NCBI GenBank assembly: GCA_028826165.1
Contig: JAPDFW010000016.1
Span: forward strand, 1-64,000
Direction of reading: 5' to 3'
DNA: 64,000 nt
Source: Anaeramoeba ignava
Lineage: Eukaryota; Metamonada; Anaeramoebidae
Shown here: piece by piece, positions 36,260 to 46,556 of the stretch
Layout of the letters: every line of letters begins with the position of its first letter
How positions within the stretch are numbered: the stretch's first letter is position 1
Notes under the pieces: model-generated
Told to the model about the DNA's origin: nothing
Seen by the model: the letters and a program-made list of their open reading frames with translations, nothing else
The model's database searches: none
Made by a program: the position numbers and the translations under genes

Positions 36260-36349
36260 TCAATTTAAAAAATAATTGATCATTTTTTCTTTTTTTCAAA
36301 ATTATTTACTAAAATAAAAACATTAGGAAAAAAAATTTTAATAACAAAA

Positions 36350-36467
36350 CCATTAATTATTTTTATTTTTCCGATTTTTTTTCCTGTTTTTTGGATTAAA
36401 AGAAAATGGATCAGAAACGAAAATTTCTTTTTTCATTTCAATTTTTTTTTTATTAAAAAAACACAAA
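36350..36467 (+). promoter_or_regulatory. Upstream block shared with the next paralogue
   Basis: About 115 bp directly before the ART-like copy 1 start are repeated almost identically before copy 2 (about 39090-39206), including TTTTTGGATTAAAAGAAAAT and GGATCAGAAACGAAAATTTC. Conservation could reflect promoter function or simply recent duplication. Copies 3 and 4 have a different leader (TTTATCCACTTTTTTTATTT). Confidence 0.4.
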
Positions 36468-38951
36468 ATGAAAAACACAAATTTATTTAAAATGTTTGAA
36501 TCAAAACAAGAAAATAATCAAATCCAAATTGAATTAAGACATATTAATCAAAAATTTAAAATTCCAAATATTAAAACAATTTCATATAAAAATGCTGTTT
36601 CCTTTTGTTCAAGAAAACTTAATCTTGAAGAAAATCAAATTTATTTTTTAAATCAAAATATTCCAATTAAAGAAAAAGAAATTTTTTATGAATCAATAAA
36701 TGAAAGTATTCAAAAATTAACAGAACAAAGTCGAAAAATATGTAATAATTATTATATTATTGATGTTGTAAAACCAGATAAATTTCAAGAAAAATTAAAA
36801 AAACAAGAAGAAAGAATAAATCAAGAACAAGAAAGATTAAGAAAACAAAAAGAAAATCAAGAAGAAGAAAGAATCAGAAGAGAAAAAGAAGAATTAGAAG
36901 AAGAAAGATTAAGAAGACAAGAAGAAGAAGAAGAAAAAGAAAGGAAAAGAAAGGAAGAACAAGAAAGAAGAAGAAAAAAAAAAGAAGAAGAAAGGATAAG
37001 AAAAGAACAAGAACAAGAAAGAATTAGAAAAGAAGAGGAAGAAGAAGAAGAAAAAGAAAGAAAAAGAAGACAAAAAGAGAAAAGAAGAAAAAAAAGAGAA
37101 AAAGAAGAAAGAATAAGAAAACAAAAAGAAGAAGAAGAAGAAGAAAGGATAAGAAAAGAACAAGAAGAAGAAAGGAAAAGAAAACAAAAAGAGAAAAGAA
37201 AAAAACAAAAAGAACAAGAAAGAATAAGAATAAGAGAACAAGAAGAAGAAGAAGAAAGGATAAGAAAAGAAGAAGAAGAAGAAAGAATAAGAAAACAAAA
37301 AGAGAAAAGAAGAAAACAAAGAGAACAAGAAAGAATAAGAGAACAAAAAGAAAGAGAACAAGAGGAAAAAGAAAGAATAAAAAAAAGAGAAAAGATTAAA
37401 GATTTAAATCAAAAAACCAAAGGAATTGTTGAATTTAGATTGATTGATTATGATGAATATCAAAAATTATCAAATTTAAATTATGGTGGAATTGAAATTA
37501 AATTTTCATTTAAAAATCAAAAATATTCAATATTCCAAGCTGAAAATTGGTTAAAAGAAGATTCAATTAAATTTTGTTCTGAAAAATTTGAAATTTCAAG
37601 ATCAAGAATTAATTTAGTTTATAATGAATTTGTTATTCCAAATTTTGATTATTTATTGGATGGAATAAACAAAATAAATTCATTTTTAAATCAACCTGAA
37701 AATAACAGAAACAATATAATCTCAGTTGATGTTATTGATATAGTTGATTATAATTTTATTCCTTATTTTAATAATCAAGATAAATTTTATAAAATTGAAA
37801 AAATTCAACTTCCAAAAAAAAATCAATCAAATTGTGAAACAATCCCAATTCGAATTAATAAATCAATTAAAAATCAAAAAGAAATCAAAGAAAATATTAC
37901 AATTAAAATTGAAGAAGATACATTTTCAGAAACAAAGGGAATTCAAATTATTTTTATGAAAGAAAAGAATAATAAGAAAAAAAAGAAAAAAAAGAAAAAA
38001 GATAAACAAGAAATTGAAGAAAATCCAATGAAATATCCATTTGATATATCAACAAAAAACAAAGAACAACCAAAAAAGCCAGTTGAAATAATATTTGAAC
38101 CAAAAACATTTGAAATTGAAGAAGGAAATATATTAAGTTTATTTCATTATAATGAAGAAAAAAAAGAATGGGAAGAAGAAGAAGAAAATATTTATATTAA
38201 TACTGAAACTCGAAAATTAAAAGTTGTTTTAAATCATTTTAGTATCCATTATGTTAAAGAAATTAAACCTCCCAAAATTGATTTAGATGAAAAATTATTT
38301 GATCCAAATTGGAATGTATCTTGGTCAGAAAATTATAATCGCCAAGAATTTAGAGGAGGAATGCCTTATTATGTTGCTCGAGGATTTCAAAGAAAGGCAT
38401 TATTAGTACCAGATTTTTATAAATATGAAGATTGGTGTGTAGCTTTTCATGGAACATGTTATAAAGTACTTGATCCAATTGTTGGAAAAAAAGAAGGATT
38501 AAAAGCAACTGATAGAACTTGGGGATATGGAGTTTATTGTTCACCAAGTTATAAATATGCATCAATTTATGGAATTGGAGCTCATTTTGATGAAGATCAA
38601 AATTTATGGGTTTATCCAAGACATAGTTGGATTCTCAATTTTCTTCCTGATAAAAAACCTGATGAAACAGAAATTACTCTTTTAATTTTGCAACTTAGAG
38701 TTAAACTTTCAAATTTTAATCCTTATCCTTATGGATATTATGCTAATAAAAATGATTATGATATTTTCCCAGAAACTTGGCAATATTCTATGTTTAATAA
38801 ATTTAGATATTGTTGTAATGATCCTCATGTTGATTCTAAAGAAATTGAATGGAGAATTAAAGATCCTAAAAATATTAAAGTTTATGGAATTTTAACAAGA
38901 ACAATTAAATTAAAAGAATTAAAAGAATGGATTAAACAAATTGAATGGTGA
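36468..38951 (+). CDS. Coiled-coil protein with putative ADP-ribosyltransferase domain (copy 1)
   Basis: The product has 827 residues in one exon. Order: an N-terminal domain of about 105 residues (KNAVSFCSRKLNLEENQIYF); a strongly charged R/E/K/Q coiled coil (about 108-310); a second domain resembling the first (about 315-430, SIKFCSEKFEISRSRINLVY); a beta-rich segment (about 525-600, NPMKYPFDIST ... VVLNHFSIHYV) similar in style to ZU5 domains; and a C-terminal domain (about 610-827). The last has CVAFHGT (about 656-662), GYGVYCSPSYKYASIYG and EIEWRIKDPKN, the order expected for an H-Y-E ADP-ribosyltransferase of the PARP type. The catalytic assignment rests on these motifs only. Substrate and location are unknown. 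It could act as a signal-dependent modifier with the paired N-domains as receptors, but this is speculation. Confidence 0.75.
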   Translation: MKNTNLFKMFESKQENNQIQIELRHINQKFKIPNIKTISYKNAVSFCSRKLNLEENQIYFLNQNIPIKEKEIFYESINESIQKLTEQSRKICNNYYIIDVVKPDKFQEKLKKQEERINQEQERLRKQKENQEEERIRREKEELEEERLRRQEEEEEKERKRKEEQERRRKKKEEERIRKEQEQERIRKEEEEEEEKERKRRQKEKRRKKREKEERIRKQKEEEEEERIRKEQEEERKRKQKEKRKKQKEQERIRIREQEEEEERIRKEEEEERIRKQKEKRRKQREQERIREQKEREQEEKERIKKREKIKDLNQKTKGIVEFRLIDYDEYQKLSNLNYGGIEIKFSFKNQKYSIFQAENWLKEDSIKFCSEKFEISRSRINLVYNEFVIPNFDYLLDGINKINSFLNQPENNRNNIISVDVIDIVDYNFIPYFNNQDKFYKIEKIQLPKKNQSNCETIPIRINKSIKNQKEIKENITIKIEEDTFSETKGIQIIFMKEKNNKKKKKKKKKDKQEIEENPMKYPFDISTKNKEQPKKPVEIIFEPKTFEIEEGNILSLFHYNEEKKEWEEEEENIYINTETRKLKVVLNHFSIHYVKEIKPPKIDLDEKLFDPNWNVSWSENYNRQEFRGGMPYYVARGFQRKALLVPDFYKYEDWCVAFHGTCYKVLDPIVGKKEGLKATDRTWGYGVYCSPSYKYASIYGIGAHFDEDQNLWVYPRHSWILNFLPDKKPDETEITLLILQLRVKLSNFNPYPYGYYANKNDYDIFPETWQYSMFNKFRYCCNDPHVDSKEIEWRIKDPKNIKVYGILTRTIKLKELKEWIKQIEW

Positions 38952-39089
38952 TCAATTTAAAAAATAATTGATTATTTTTTCTTTTTTTCAAAATTATTTC
39001 CTAAAATAAAAACATTAGGAAAAAACAATTTTCTTTTTTTCCTTTTATTTTTATATTTTTAAATTCAAAAAAAAATTGAATAACAAAAC

Positions 39090-39206
39090 CATTAATTATT
39101 TTTATTTTTCCGATTTTTTTTCCTGTTTTTTGGATTAAAAGAAAATGGATCAGAAACGAAAATTTCTTTTTTCATTTCAATTTTTTTTTTATTAAAAAAA
39201 CACAAA
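39090..39206 (+). promoter_or_regulatory. Upstream block of copy 2 (duplicate of 36350-36467)
   Basis: Nearly identical to the sequence before copy 1, so the duplication unit included the 5' flank. About 60 bp of extra AT-rich sequence lies upstream of it. Confidence 0.4.
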
Positions 39207-41102
39207 ATGAAAAACACAAATTTATTTAAAATGTTTGAATCAAAACAACAAAATAATCAAATCCAAATTGAATTAAGACATATTAATCAAAAATTTAAAA
39301 TTCCAAATATTAAAACAATTTCATATAAAAATGCTGTTTCCTTTTGTTCAAGAAAACTTAATCTTGAAGAAAATCAAATTTATTTTTTAAATCAAAATAT
39401 TCCAATTAAAGAAAAAGAAATTTTTTATGAATCAATAGATGAAAGTATTCAAAAATTAACAGAACAAAGTCGAAAAATATGTAATAATTATTATATTATT
39501 GATGTTGTAAAACCAGATAAATTTCAAGAAGAATTACAAAGAGAAGAAAAAAGAATAAGAGAAAGAACAAGAAAGGAAAAAAAAGAGAAGAAAGAACAAG
39601 AACAAGAAGAAGAAGAAGAAAGGAAAAAAAAAAGAGAAGAAAGAAGAAAACAAAGAGAAGAAGAAAGGAAAAGAAAACAAAAAGAAAGAGAAGAAAGAAT
39701 AAGAGAACAAGAGGAAGAAGAAGAAAGGATAAGAAGAAAAGAAGAAGAAGAAAGGAAAAGAAAAAAAGAAGAAAGAAGAAAACAAAGAGAAGAAGAAAGG
39801 AAAAGAAAACAAAAAGAAAGAGAAGAAAGAATAAGAGAACAAGAGGAAGAAGAAGAAAGGATAAGAAGAAAAGAAGAAAGAGAAAGGAAAAGAGAAAAAA
39901 AAGAGAAAAGAAGAAAACAAAGAGAAGAAGAAAGAATAAGAGAAAAAGAAGAAAGAAGAAGAAGAGAACAAGAAGAAGAAAATAAGAAAAAGCTAAAGAT
40001 TTAAATCAAAAAACCAAAGGAATTGTTGAATTTAGATTGGTTGATTATGATGAATATCAAATTTAAATTATGGTGGAATTGAAATTAAATTTTCATTTAA
40101 AAATCAAAAATATTCAATATTCCAAGCTGAAAATTGGTTAAAAGAAGATTCAATTAAATTTTTTTCTGAAAAATTTGAAATTTCAAGATCAAGAATTAAT
40201 TTAGTTTATAATGAATTTTTTATTCCAAATTTTGATTATTTATTGGATGGAATAAACAAAATTAATTCATTTTTAAATTTTTTAAATAACAAAAACAATA
40301 TAATTTCAGTTTATTTCATTACAATGAAGAAAAAAAAGAATGGGAAGAAGAAGAAGAAAATATTTATATTAATACTGAAACTCGAAAATTAAAAGTTGTT
40401 TTAAATCATTTTAGTATCCATTATGTTAAAGAAATTAAACCTCCCAAAATTGATTTAGATGAAAAATTATTTGATCCAAATTGGAATGTATCTTGGTCAG
40501 AAAATTATAATCGCCAAGAATTTAGAGGAGGAATGCCTTATTATGCTGCTCGAGGATTTCAAAGAAAGGCATTACTAGTACCAGATTTTTATAAATATGA
40601 AGGTTGGTGTGTAGCTTTTCATGGAACATGTTATAAAGTACTTAATCCAATTGTTGGAAAAAAAGAAGGATTAAAAGCAACTGATAGAACTTGGGGATAT
40701 GGAGTTTATTGTTCACCAAGTTATAAATATGCATCAATTTATGGAATTGGAGCTCATTTTGATGAAGATCAAAATTTATGGGTTTATCCAAGACATAGTT
40801 GGATTCTTAATTTTCTTCCTGATAAAAAACCTGATGAAACAGAAATTACTCTTTTAATTTTGCAACTTAGAGTTAAACTTTCAAATTTTAATCCTTATCC
40901 TTATGGAAGTAATGCTAATAAAGATGATTATGATATTTTCCCAGAAACTTTTTCAAACACTGGATATTGTTGTAATGATCGTAATTTTAATTCTAATGAA
41001 ATTTTATGGAGAATTAAAGATCCTAAAAATGTTAAAGTTTATGGAATTTTAACAAAAACAATTAAATTAAAAGAATTAAAAGAATGGATTAAACAAATTT
41101 AA
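39207..41102 (+). pseudogene. ART-like family copy 2, broken
   Basis: The first 260 codons (N-domain and an R/E/K coiled coil) are open from the ATG at 39207. A frameshift at about 39990 (AAAAAGCTAAAGATTTAAAT read out of frame) then ends translation at 40004. Further on there is a small deletion in the second domain (about 40060) and a large one at about 40310, where the sequence jumps from the end of that domain (ISV) straight to LFHYNEEKKEW-type sequence, losing about 120 codons. The C-terminal domain is again open (40533-41102) with VAFHGTCYKVL and GYGVYCSPSYKYASIYG. The coiled coil and the C-terminal domain are intact enough to serve as donors for conversion of the neighbours. Confidence 0.85.
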
Positions 41103-41509
41103 TGTTGATCAATTTAAAAAATAATTGATTATTTTTTCTTTTTTTTTTTAAATTCGAAGAGCAATTTAATAACAAAATCATTCTTTATTTCTATTTTTCT
41201 TTTTATTTTAATTTCGAAAAGCAATTTAATAACAAAATCATTCTTTATTTCTATTTTTCCTTTTTTCTTTTTATTTTTCCTTTTTTCTTTTTATTTTTTA
41301 ATTAATTTTTTTTTATTTTTCCGGTTTTTATTTCTTTTTTTATTTTGAAAAAAAAAAATAATTTATCCACTTTTTTTATTTTCATTTTTTTATTTTTTTT
41401 TAAACATACAAAATACAAATTAAAACACAAATAAAAACACAAATTAAAATACAAATAAAAAACACAAATCAAAAACACACATCAAAAACACAAATTAAAA
41501 AAACACAAA
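41103..41509. other. Spacer with duplicated 3' block and ACACAAAT leader
   Basis: Contains a twice-repeated block starting TTCGAAGAGCAATTTAATAA / TTCGAAAAGCAATTTAATAA and, just before the next start codon, a run of CACAAATTAAAA-type units. No gene is seen. Confidence 0.6.
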
Positions 41510-43687
41510 ATGAAAAACAGAAATTTATTTAAAATGTTTGAATCAAAACAAGAAAATAATCAAATCCAAATTGAATTAAGACATATTAATCAAAAATTTA
41601 AAATTCCAAATATTAAAACAATTTCATATAAAAATGCTGTTTCCTTTTGTTCAAGAAAACTTAATCTTGAAGAAAATCAGATTTATTTTTTAAATCAAAA
41701 TATTCCAATTAAAGAAAAAGAAATTTTTTATGAATCAATAAATGAAAGTATTCAAAAATTAACAGAACAAAGTCGAAAAATATGTAATAATTATTATATT
41801 ATTGATGTTGTAAATCCAGATAAATTTCAAGAAGAATCAAAAAAACAAGAAGAAAGAATAAGAAGAGAACAAGAACAAGAACAAGAAAGAATAAGAAAAC
41901 AAAAAGAAAATCAAGAAATAATACGACAAAAAGAAAATCAAGAAAGAATAAGAAGAGAAAAAGAAAAACAAGAACAAGAAAGAATAAGAAGAGAAGGAGA
42001 AAAACAAGAAAGGATAAGAAGAGAAAGTGAAAATCAAGAACAAGAAAGAATAAGAAGAGAAAAAGAAAATCAAGAAAGAATAAGAAGAGAAAAAGAAAAT
42101 CAAGAAAGAATAAAACAAAAAGAAGAAGAAAGAATAAGAAAAAGAGAAAAAGCTAAAGATTTAAATCAAAAAACCAAAGGAATTGCTGAATTTAGATTGA
42201 TTGATTATGATGAATATCAAAAATTATCAAATTTAAATTATGGTGGAATTGAAATTAAATTTTTATTTAAAAATCAAAAATATTCAATATTCCAAGCTGA
42301 AAATTGGTTAAAAGAAGATTCAATTAAATTTTGTTCTGAAAAATTTGAAATTTCAAGATCAAGAATTAATTTAGTTTATAATGAATTTGTTATTCCAAAT
42401 CTTGATTATTTATTGGATGGAATAAACAAAATTAATTCATTTTTAAATCAAACTAGGAATAACAGAAACAATATAATCTCAGTTGATGTTATTGATATAG
42501 TTGATTATAATTTTATTCCTTATTTTATTAATCAAGATAAAATTTATAAAATTGAAAAAATTCAACTTCCAAAAAAAAATCAATCAAATTGTGAAACAAT
42601 CCCAATTCCAATTAATAAATCAATTAAAAATCAAAAAGAAATCAAAGAAAATATTACAATTAAAATTGAAGAAGATACATTTTCAGAAACAAATGAAATT
42701 CAAATTATTTTTATGAAAGAAAAGAATAGAAATAATCATAATCAAGAAATTGAAGAAAATCCAATGAAATATCCATTTGATATATCAACAAAAAACAAAG
42801 AACAACCAAAAAAGCCAGTTGAAATAATATTTGAACCAAAAACATTTGAAATTGAAGAAGGAAATATATTAAGTTTATTTCATTATAATGAAGAAAAAAA
42901 AGAATGGGAAGAAGAAGAAGAAAATATTTTTATTAGTCCTGAAACTGGAAAATTAAAAGTTGTTTTAAATCATTTCAGTATCCATTATGCCAAAGAAATT
43001 AAACCTCCCAAAATTGATTTAGATGAAAAACTATTTGATGCAAATTGGAATGCATTTTGGCCAGAAAATTATAATAATGAAGAAATTAGAGGAGGAATGC
43101 CTTATTATGTCGCAAAACTTTTTGAAAGACAATCATTATTAGTACCAGATTTTTATAAATATGAAGATTGGTGTGTAGCTTTTCATGGAACAGCTTATAA
43201 AGTACTTGATCCAGTTGTTGGAAAAAAAGAAGGATTAATAGCAACTGATAGAACTTGGGGATATGGAGTTTATTGTTCACCAAGTTATAAATATGCATCA
43301 ATTTATGGAATTGGAGCTCATTTTGATGAAGATCAAAATTTATGGGTTTATCCAAGACATAGTTGGATTCTTAATTTTCTTCCTGATGAAAAACCTGATA
43401 AAACAGAAATTACTCTTTTAATTTTGCAACTTAGAGTTAAACTTTCAAATTTTAATCCTTATCCTTATGGAAGTAATGCTAATAAAAATGATTATGATAT
43501 TTTTCCAGAAACTTGGCAATATTCTATGTTCAATAAATTTAAATATTGTTGTAATGATCGTAATTTTAATTCTAATGAAATTGAATGGAGAATTAAAGAT
43601 CCTAAAAATATTAAAGTTTATGGAATTTTAACAAGAACAATTAAATTAAAAGAATTAAAAGAATGGATTAAACAAATTGAATGGTAA
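41510..43687 (+). CDS. Coiled-coil protein with putative ADP-ribosyltransferase domain (copy 3)
   Basis: The product has 725 residues and the same architecture as copy 1. The N-domain is nearly identical; the coiled coil is shorter and built of ENQERIRREK units. The second domain and ZU5-like segment are conserved (FISPETGKLKVVLNHFSIHY). In the C-terminal domain, CVAFHGTAYKV, GYGVYCSPSYKYASIYG and NEIEWRIKDPKN keep the three key motif positions. This copy is a mosaic: parts match copy 1 (RHSWILNFLPD, WQYSMFNKF) and others match copy 4 (TRNNRNNIISV, FISPETGKL). It lacks the lysine run before NPMKYPFD found in copy 1. Confidence 0.75.
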   Translation: MKNRNLFKMFESKQENNQIQIELRHINQKFKIPNIKTISYKNAVSFCSRKLNLEENQIYFLNQNIPIKEKEIFYESINESIQKLTEQSRKICNNYYIIDVVNPDKFQEESKKQEERIRREQEQEQERIRKQKENQEIIRQKENQERIRREKEKQEQERIRREGEKQERIRRESENQEQERIRREKENQERIRREKENQERIKQKEEERIRKREKAKDLNQKTKGIAEFRLIDYDEYQKLSNLNYGGIEIKFLFKNQKYSIFQAENWLKEDSIKFCSEKFEISRSRINLVYNEFVIPNLDYLLDGINKINSFLNQTRNNRNNIISVDVIDIVDYNFIPYFINQDKIYKIEKIQLPKKNQSNCETIPIPINKSIKNQKEIKENITIKIEEDTFSETNEIQIIFMKEKNRNNHNQEIEENPMKYPFDISTKNKEQPKKPVEIIFEPKTFEIEEGNILSLFHYNEEKKEWEEEEENIFISPETGKLKVVLNHFSIHYAKEIKPPKIDLDEKLFDANWNAFWPENYNNEEIRGGMPYYVAKLFERQSLLVPDFYKYEDWCVAFHGTAYKVLDPVVGKKEGLIATDRTWGYGVYCSPSYKYASIYGIGAHFDEDQNLWVYPRHSWILNFLPDEKPDKTEITLLILQLRVKLSNFNPYPYGSNANKNDYDIFPETWQYSMFNKFKYCCNDRNFNSNEIEWRIKDPKNIKVYGILTRTIKLKELKEWIKQIEW

Positions 43688-43921
43688 TCAATTTAAAAAA
43701 TAATTGATCATTTTTCCTTTTTTTTTTAAATTCGAAGAGCAATTTAATAACAAAAACATTCTTTATTTTTATTTTTCCGGTTTTTATTTCTTTTTTTTTT
43801 TTATTATTTCAAAAAAAAAATAATTTATCCACTTTTTTTATTTTCATTTTTTTATTTTTTTTTTAAACACACAAAACACAAATTAAACACACAAATTAAA
43901 CACAAATTAAATACAAATAAA

Positions 43922-46258
43922 ATGAAAAACACAAATTTATTTAAAATGTTTGAATCAAAACAACAAAATAATCAAATCCAAATTGAATTAAGACATATTA
44001 ATCAAAAATTTAAGATTCCAAATATTAAAACAATTTCATATAAAAATGCTGTTTCTTTTTGTTCAAGAAAACTTAATCTTGAAGAAAATCAAATTTATTT
44101 TTTAAATCAAAATATTCCAATTAAAGAAAAAGAAATTTTTTATGAATCAATAAATGAAAGTATTCAAAAATTAACAGAACAAAGTCGAAAAATATGTAAT
44201 AATTATTATATTATTGATGTTGTAAAACCAGATAAATTTCAAGAAAAATTAAAAAAACAAGAAGAAAGAATAAATCAAGAAGAAGAAGAAAAAGAAAGAA
44301 TAAGACAACAAAAAGAAAATCAAGAAAGAATACGACAACAAGAACAAGAAAGAATGAGAATAGAAAAAGAAAATCAAGAAAGAATAAGAATAGAACAAGA
44401 AAATCAAGAAAGAATAAGAATAGAAAATCAAGAAAGAATAAGAAGAGAGCAAGAAAGAATACAACAACAAGAACAAGAAAGAATAAGAAGAGAACAAGAA
44501 AGAATAAGAATAGAAAAAGAAAATCAAGAAAGAATACAACAACAAGAACAAGAAAGAATAAGAAGAGAACAAGAAAGAATAAGAAGAGAACAAGAAAAAG
44601 AAAGAATAAGAAGAGAACAAGAAAGAATAAGAATAGAAAAACAAAATCAAGAAAGAATAAGAATAGAAAGTGAAAGAGAACAAGAAAGAATTAAAAGAGA
44701 AAAAGAAGAAGAAGAAAGAATAAAAAAAAAATACAAAGCTAAAGATTTAAATGAAAAAACCAAAGGAATTGCTGAATTTAGATTGATTGATTATGATGAA
44801 TATCAAAAATTATCAAATTTAAATTATGGTGGAATTGAAATTAAATTTTCATTTAAAAATCAAAGATATTCAATATTCCAAGCTGAAAATTGGTTAAAAG
44901 AAGATTCAATTAAATTTTGTTCTGAAAAATTTGAAATTTCAAGATCAAGAATTAATTTAGTTTATAATGAATTTGTTATTCCAAATCTTGATTATTTATT
45001 GGATGGAATAAACAAAATAAATTCATTTTTAAATCAAACTAGGAATAACAGAAACAATATAATTTCAGTTGATGTTATTGATATAGTTGATTATAATTTT
45101 ATTCCTTATTTTAATAATCAAGATAAATTTTATAAAATTGAAAAAATTCAACTTCCAAAAAAAAATCAATTAAATTGTGAAACAATCCCAATTCGAATTA
45201 ATAAATCAATTAAAAATCAAAAAGAAATCAAAGAAAATATTACAATTAAAATTGAAGAAGATACATTTTCAGAAACAAATGAAATTCAAATTATTTTTAT
45301 GAAAGAAAAGAATAGAAATAATCATAATCAAGAAATTGAAGAAAATCCAATGAAATATCCATTTGATATATCAACAAAAAACAAAGAACAACCAAAAAAG
45401 CCAGTTGAAATAATATTTGAATCAAAAATATTTGAAATTGAAGAAGGAAACACATTAAGTTTATTTCATTATAATGAAGAAAAAAAAGAATGGGAAGAAG
45501 AAGAAGAAAATATTTTTATTAGTCCTGAAACTGGAAAATTAAAAGTTGTTTTAAATCATTTTAGTATTGATTATGTTAAAAAAATTAAACCTCCCAAAAT
45601 TGATTTAGATGAAAAAGTATTTGATCCAAATTGGAATGTATTTTGGCCAGAGGATTATAGTAATGAAGAATTTAGAGGAGGAATGCGTTATTATGTTGCT
45701 CGAGGATTTGAAAGACAAGCATTATTAATACCAGATTTTTATAAATATGAAGATTGGTGTGTAGCTTTTCATGGAACAGCTTATAAAGTACTTGATCCAA
45801 TTGTTGGAAAAAAAGAAGGATTAATTATTGGAAACAATAATGCGCATGGAAAAGGAATTTATTGTTCACCAAGTTATAAATATGCATCAATTTATGGAAT
45901 TGGAGCTCATTTTGATGAAAATAAAAATTTATGGGTTTATCCAAAATACACTAGTTGGTTATCAAGAACAATGAGAGATAGAATGGATAATGAAACTTAT
46001 ATTACTCTTTTAATTTTGCAACTTAGAGTTAAACTTTCAAATTTTAATCCTTATCCTGGTGGATATTTTGCTAATAAAGATGATTATGATATTTTTCCAG
46101 AAACTTTTTCAAACACTGGATATTGTTGTAATGATCGTAATTTTAATTCTAATGAAATTGAATGGAGAATTAAAGATCCTAAAAATATTAAAGTTTATGG
46201 AATTTTAACAAGAACTCTTACATTAAAAGAATTTAAAGAATGGATTAAAAAGAAGTGA
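43922..46258 (+). CDS. Coiled-coil protein with putative ADP-ribosyltransferase domain (copy 4)
   Basis: The product has 778 residues and is the last member of the array. The N-domain matches the others. The coiled coil is a long run of REQERIRIEKENQ-type units with QQQEQ blocks. The C-terminal domain keeps CVAFHGTAYKV, GKGIYCSPSYKYASIYG and NEIEWRIKDPKN. It differs from its neighbours in the segment between them (IIGNNNAHGKG for ATDRTWGYG, and KYTSWLSRTMRDRMDNET for RHSWILNFLPDKK-type sequence), so it is the most divergent putative catalytic domain and may recognise something different. The spacer before it (43688-43921) carries the ACACAAATTAAA leader seen before copy 3. It converges on the winged-helix gene at 46557. 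Confidence 0.75.
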   Translation: MKNTNLFKMFESKQQNNQIQIELRHINQKFKIPNIKTISYKNAVSFCSRKLNLEENQIYFLNQNIPIKEKEIFYESINESIQKLTEQSRKICNNYYIIDVVKPDKFQEKLKKQEERINQEEEEKERIRQQKENQERIRQQEQERMRIEKENQERIRIEQENQERIRIENQERIRREQERIQQQEQERIRREQERIRIEKENQERIQQQEQERIRREQERIRREQEKERIRREQERIRIEKQNQERIRIESEREQERIKREKEEEERIKKKYKAKDLNEKTKGIAEFRLIDYDEYQKLSNLNYGGIEIKFSFKNQRYSIFQAENWLKEDSIKFCSEKFEISRSRINLVYNEFVIPNLDYLLDGINKINSFLNQTRNNRNNIISVDVIDIVDYNFIPYFNNQDKFYKIEKIQLPKKNQLNCETIPIRINKSIKNQKEIKENITIKIEEDTFSETNEIQIIFMKEKNRNNHNQEIEENPMKYPFDISTKNKEQPKKPVEIIFESKIFEIEEGNTLSLFHYNEEKKEWEEEEENIFISPETGKLKVVLNHFSIDYVKKIKPPKIDLDEKVFDPNWNVFWPEDYSNEEFRGGMRYYVARGFERQALLIPDFYKYEDWCVAFHGTAYKVLDPIVGKKEGLIIGNNNAHGKGIYCSPSYKYASIYGIGAHFDENKNLWVYPKYTSWLSRTMRDRMDNETYITLLILQLRVKLSNFNPYPGGYFANKDDYDIFPETFSNTGYCCNDRNFNSNEIEWRIKDPKNIKVYGILTRTLTLKEFKEWIKKK

Positions 46259-46556
46259 TTTTTTCTTTTTTCTTTTTTCTTTTTTGAAATCAAATAAAAA
46301 CAAAAATGATTTACTTTTTTTTTTTGACTAAATTTGATTTTTTACTTGGAAAACTAATTGATTCCATTTTCTTTTGAGTTTTTTTTTGTGGAATTAACAA
46401 CTAGTAAAATTTTTTTTTCTGAAGCAAAAAGCAAAAAGTAAAAAAAAAAGAAGAACAAAACAACAAATTGAAAAAAAAAATGATTAAAAGAAAGAAAGAA
46501 AAAAAAAAACTGATGAAATTTTGGTTGATCAACTAAATAAAATTGGGATAAAAAAA

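Noticed and set aside
36909-37361. Antisense F/S-rich open frames opposite the coiled coils (also 39534-39971, 41837-42118, 44249-44683)
   Set aside because: They are complements of GAA/AGA-rich coiled-coil codons, without their own coding character.
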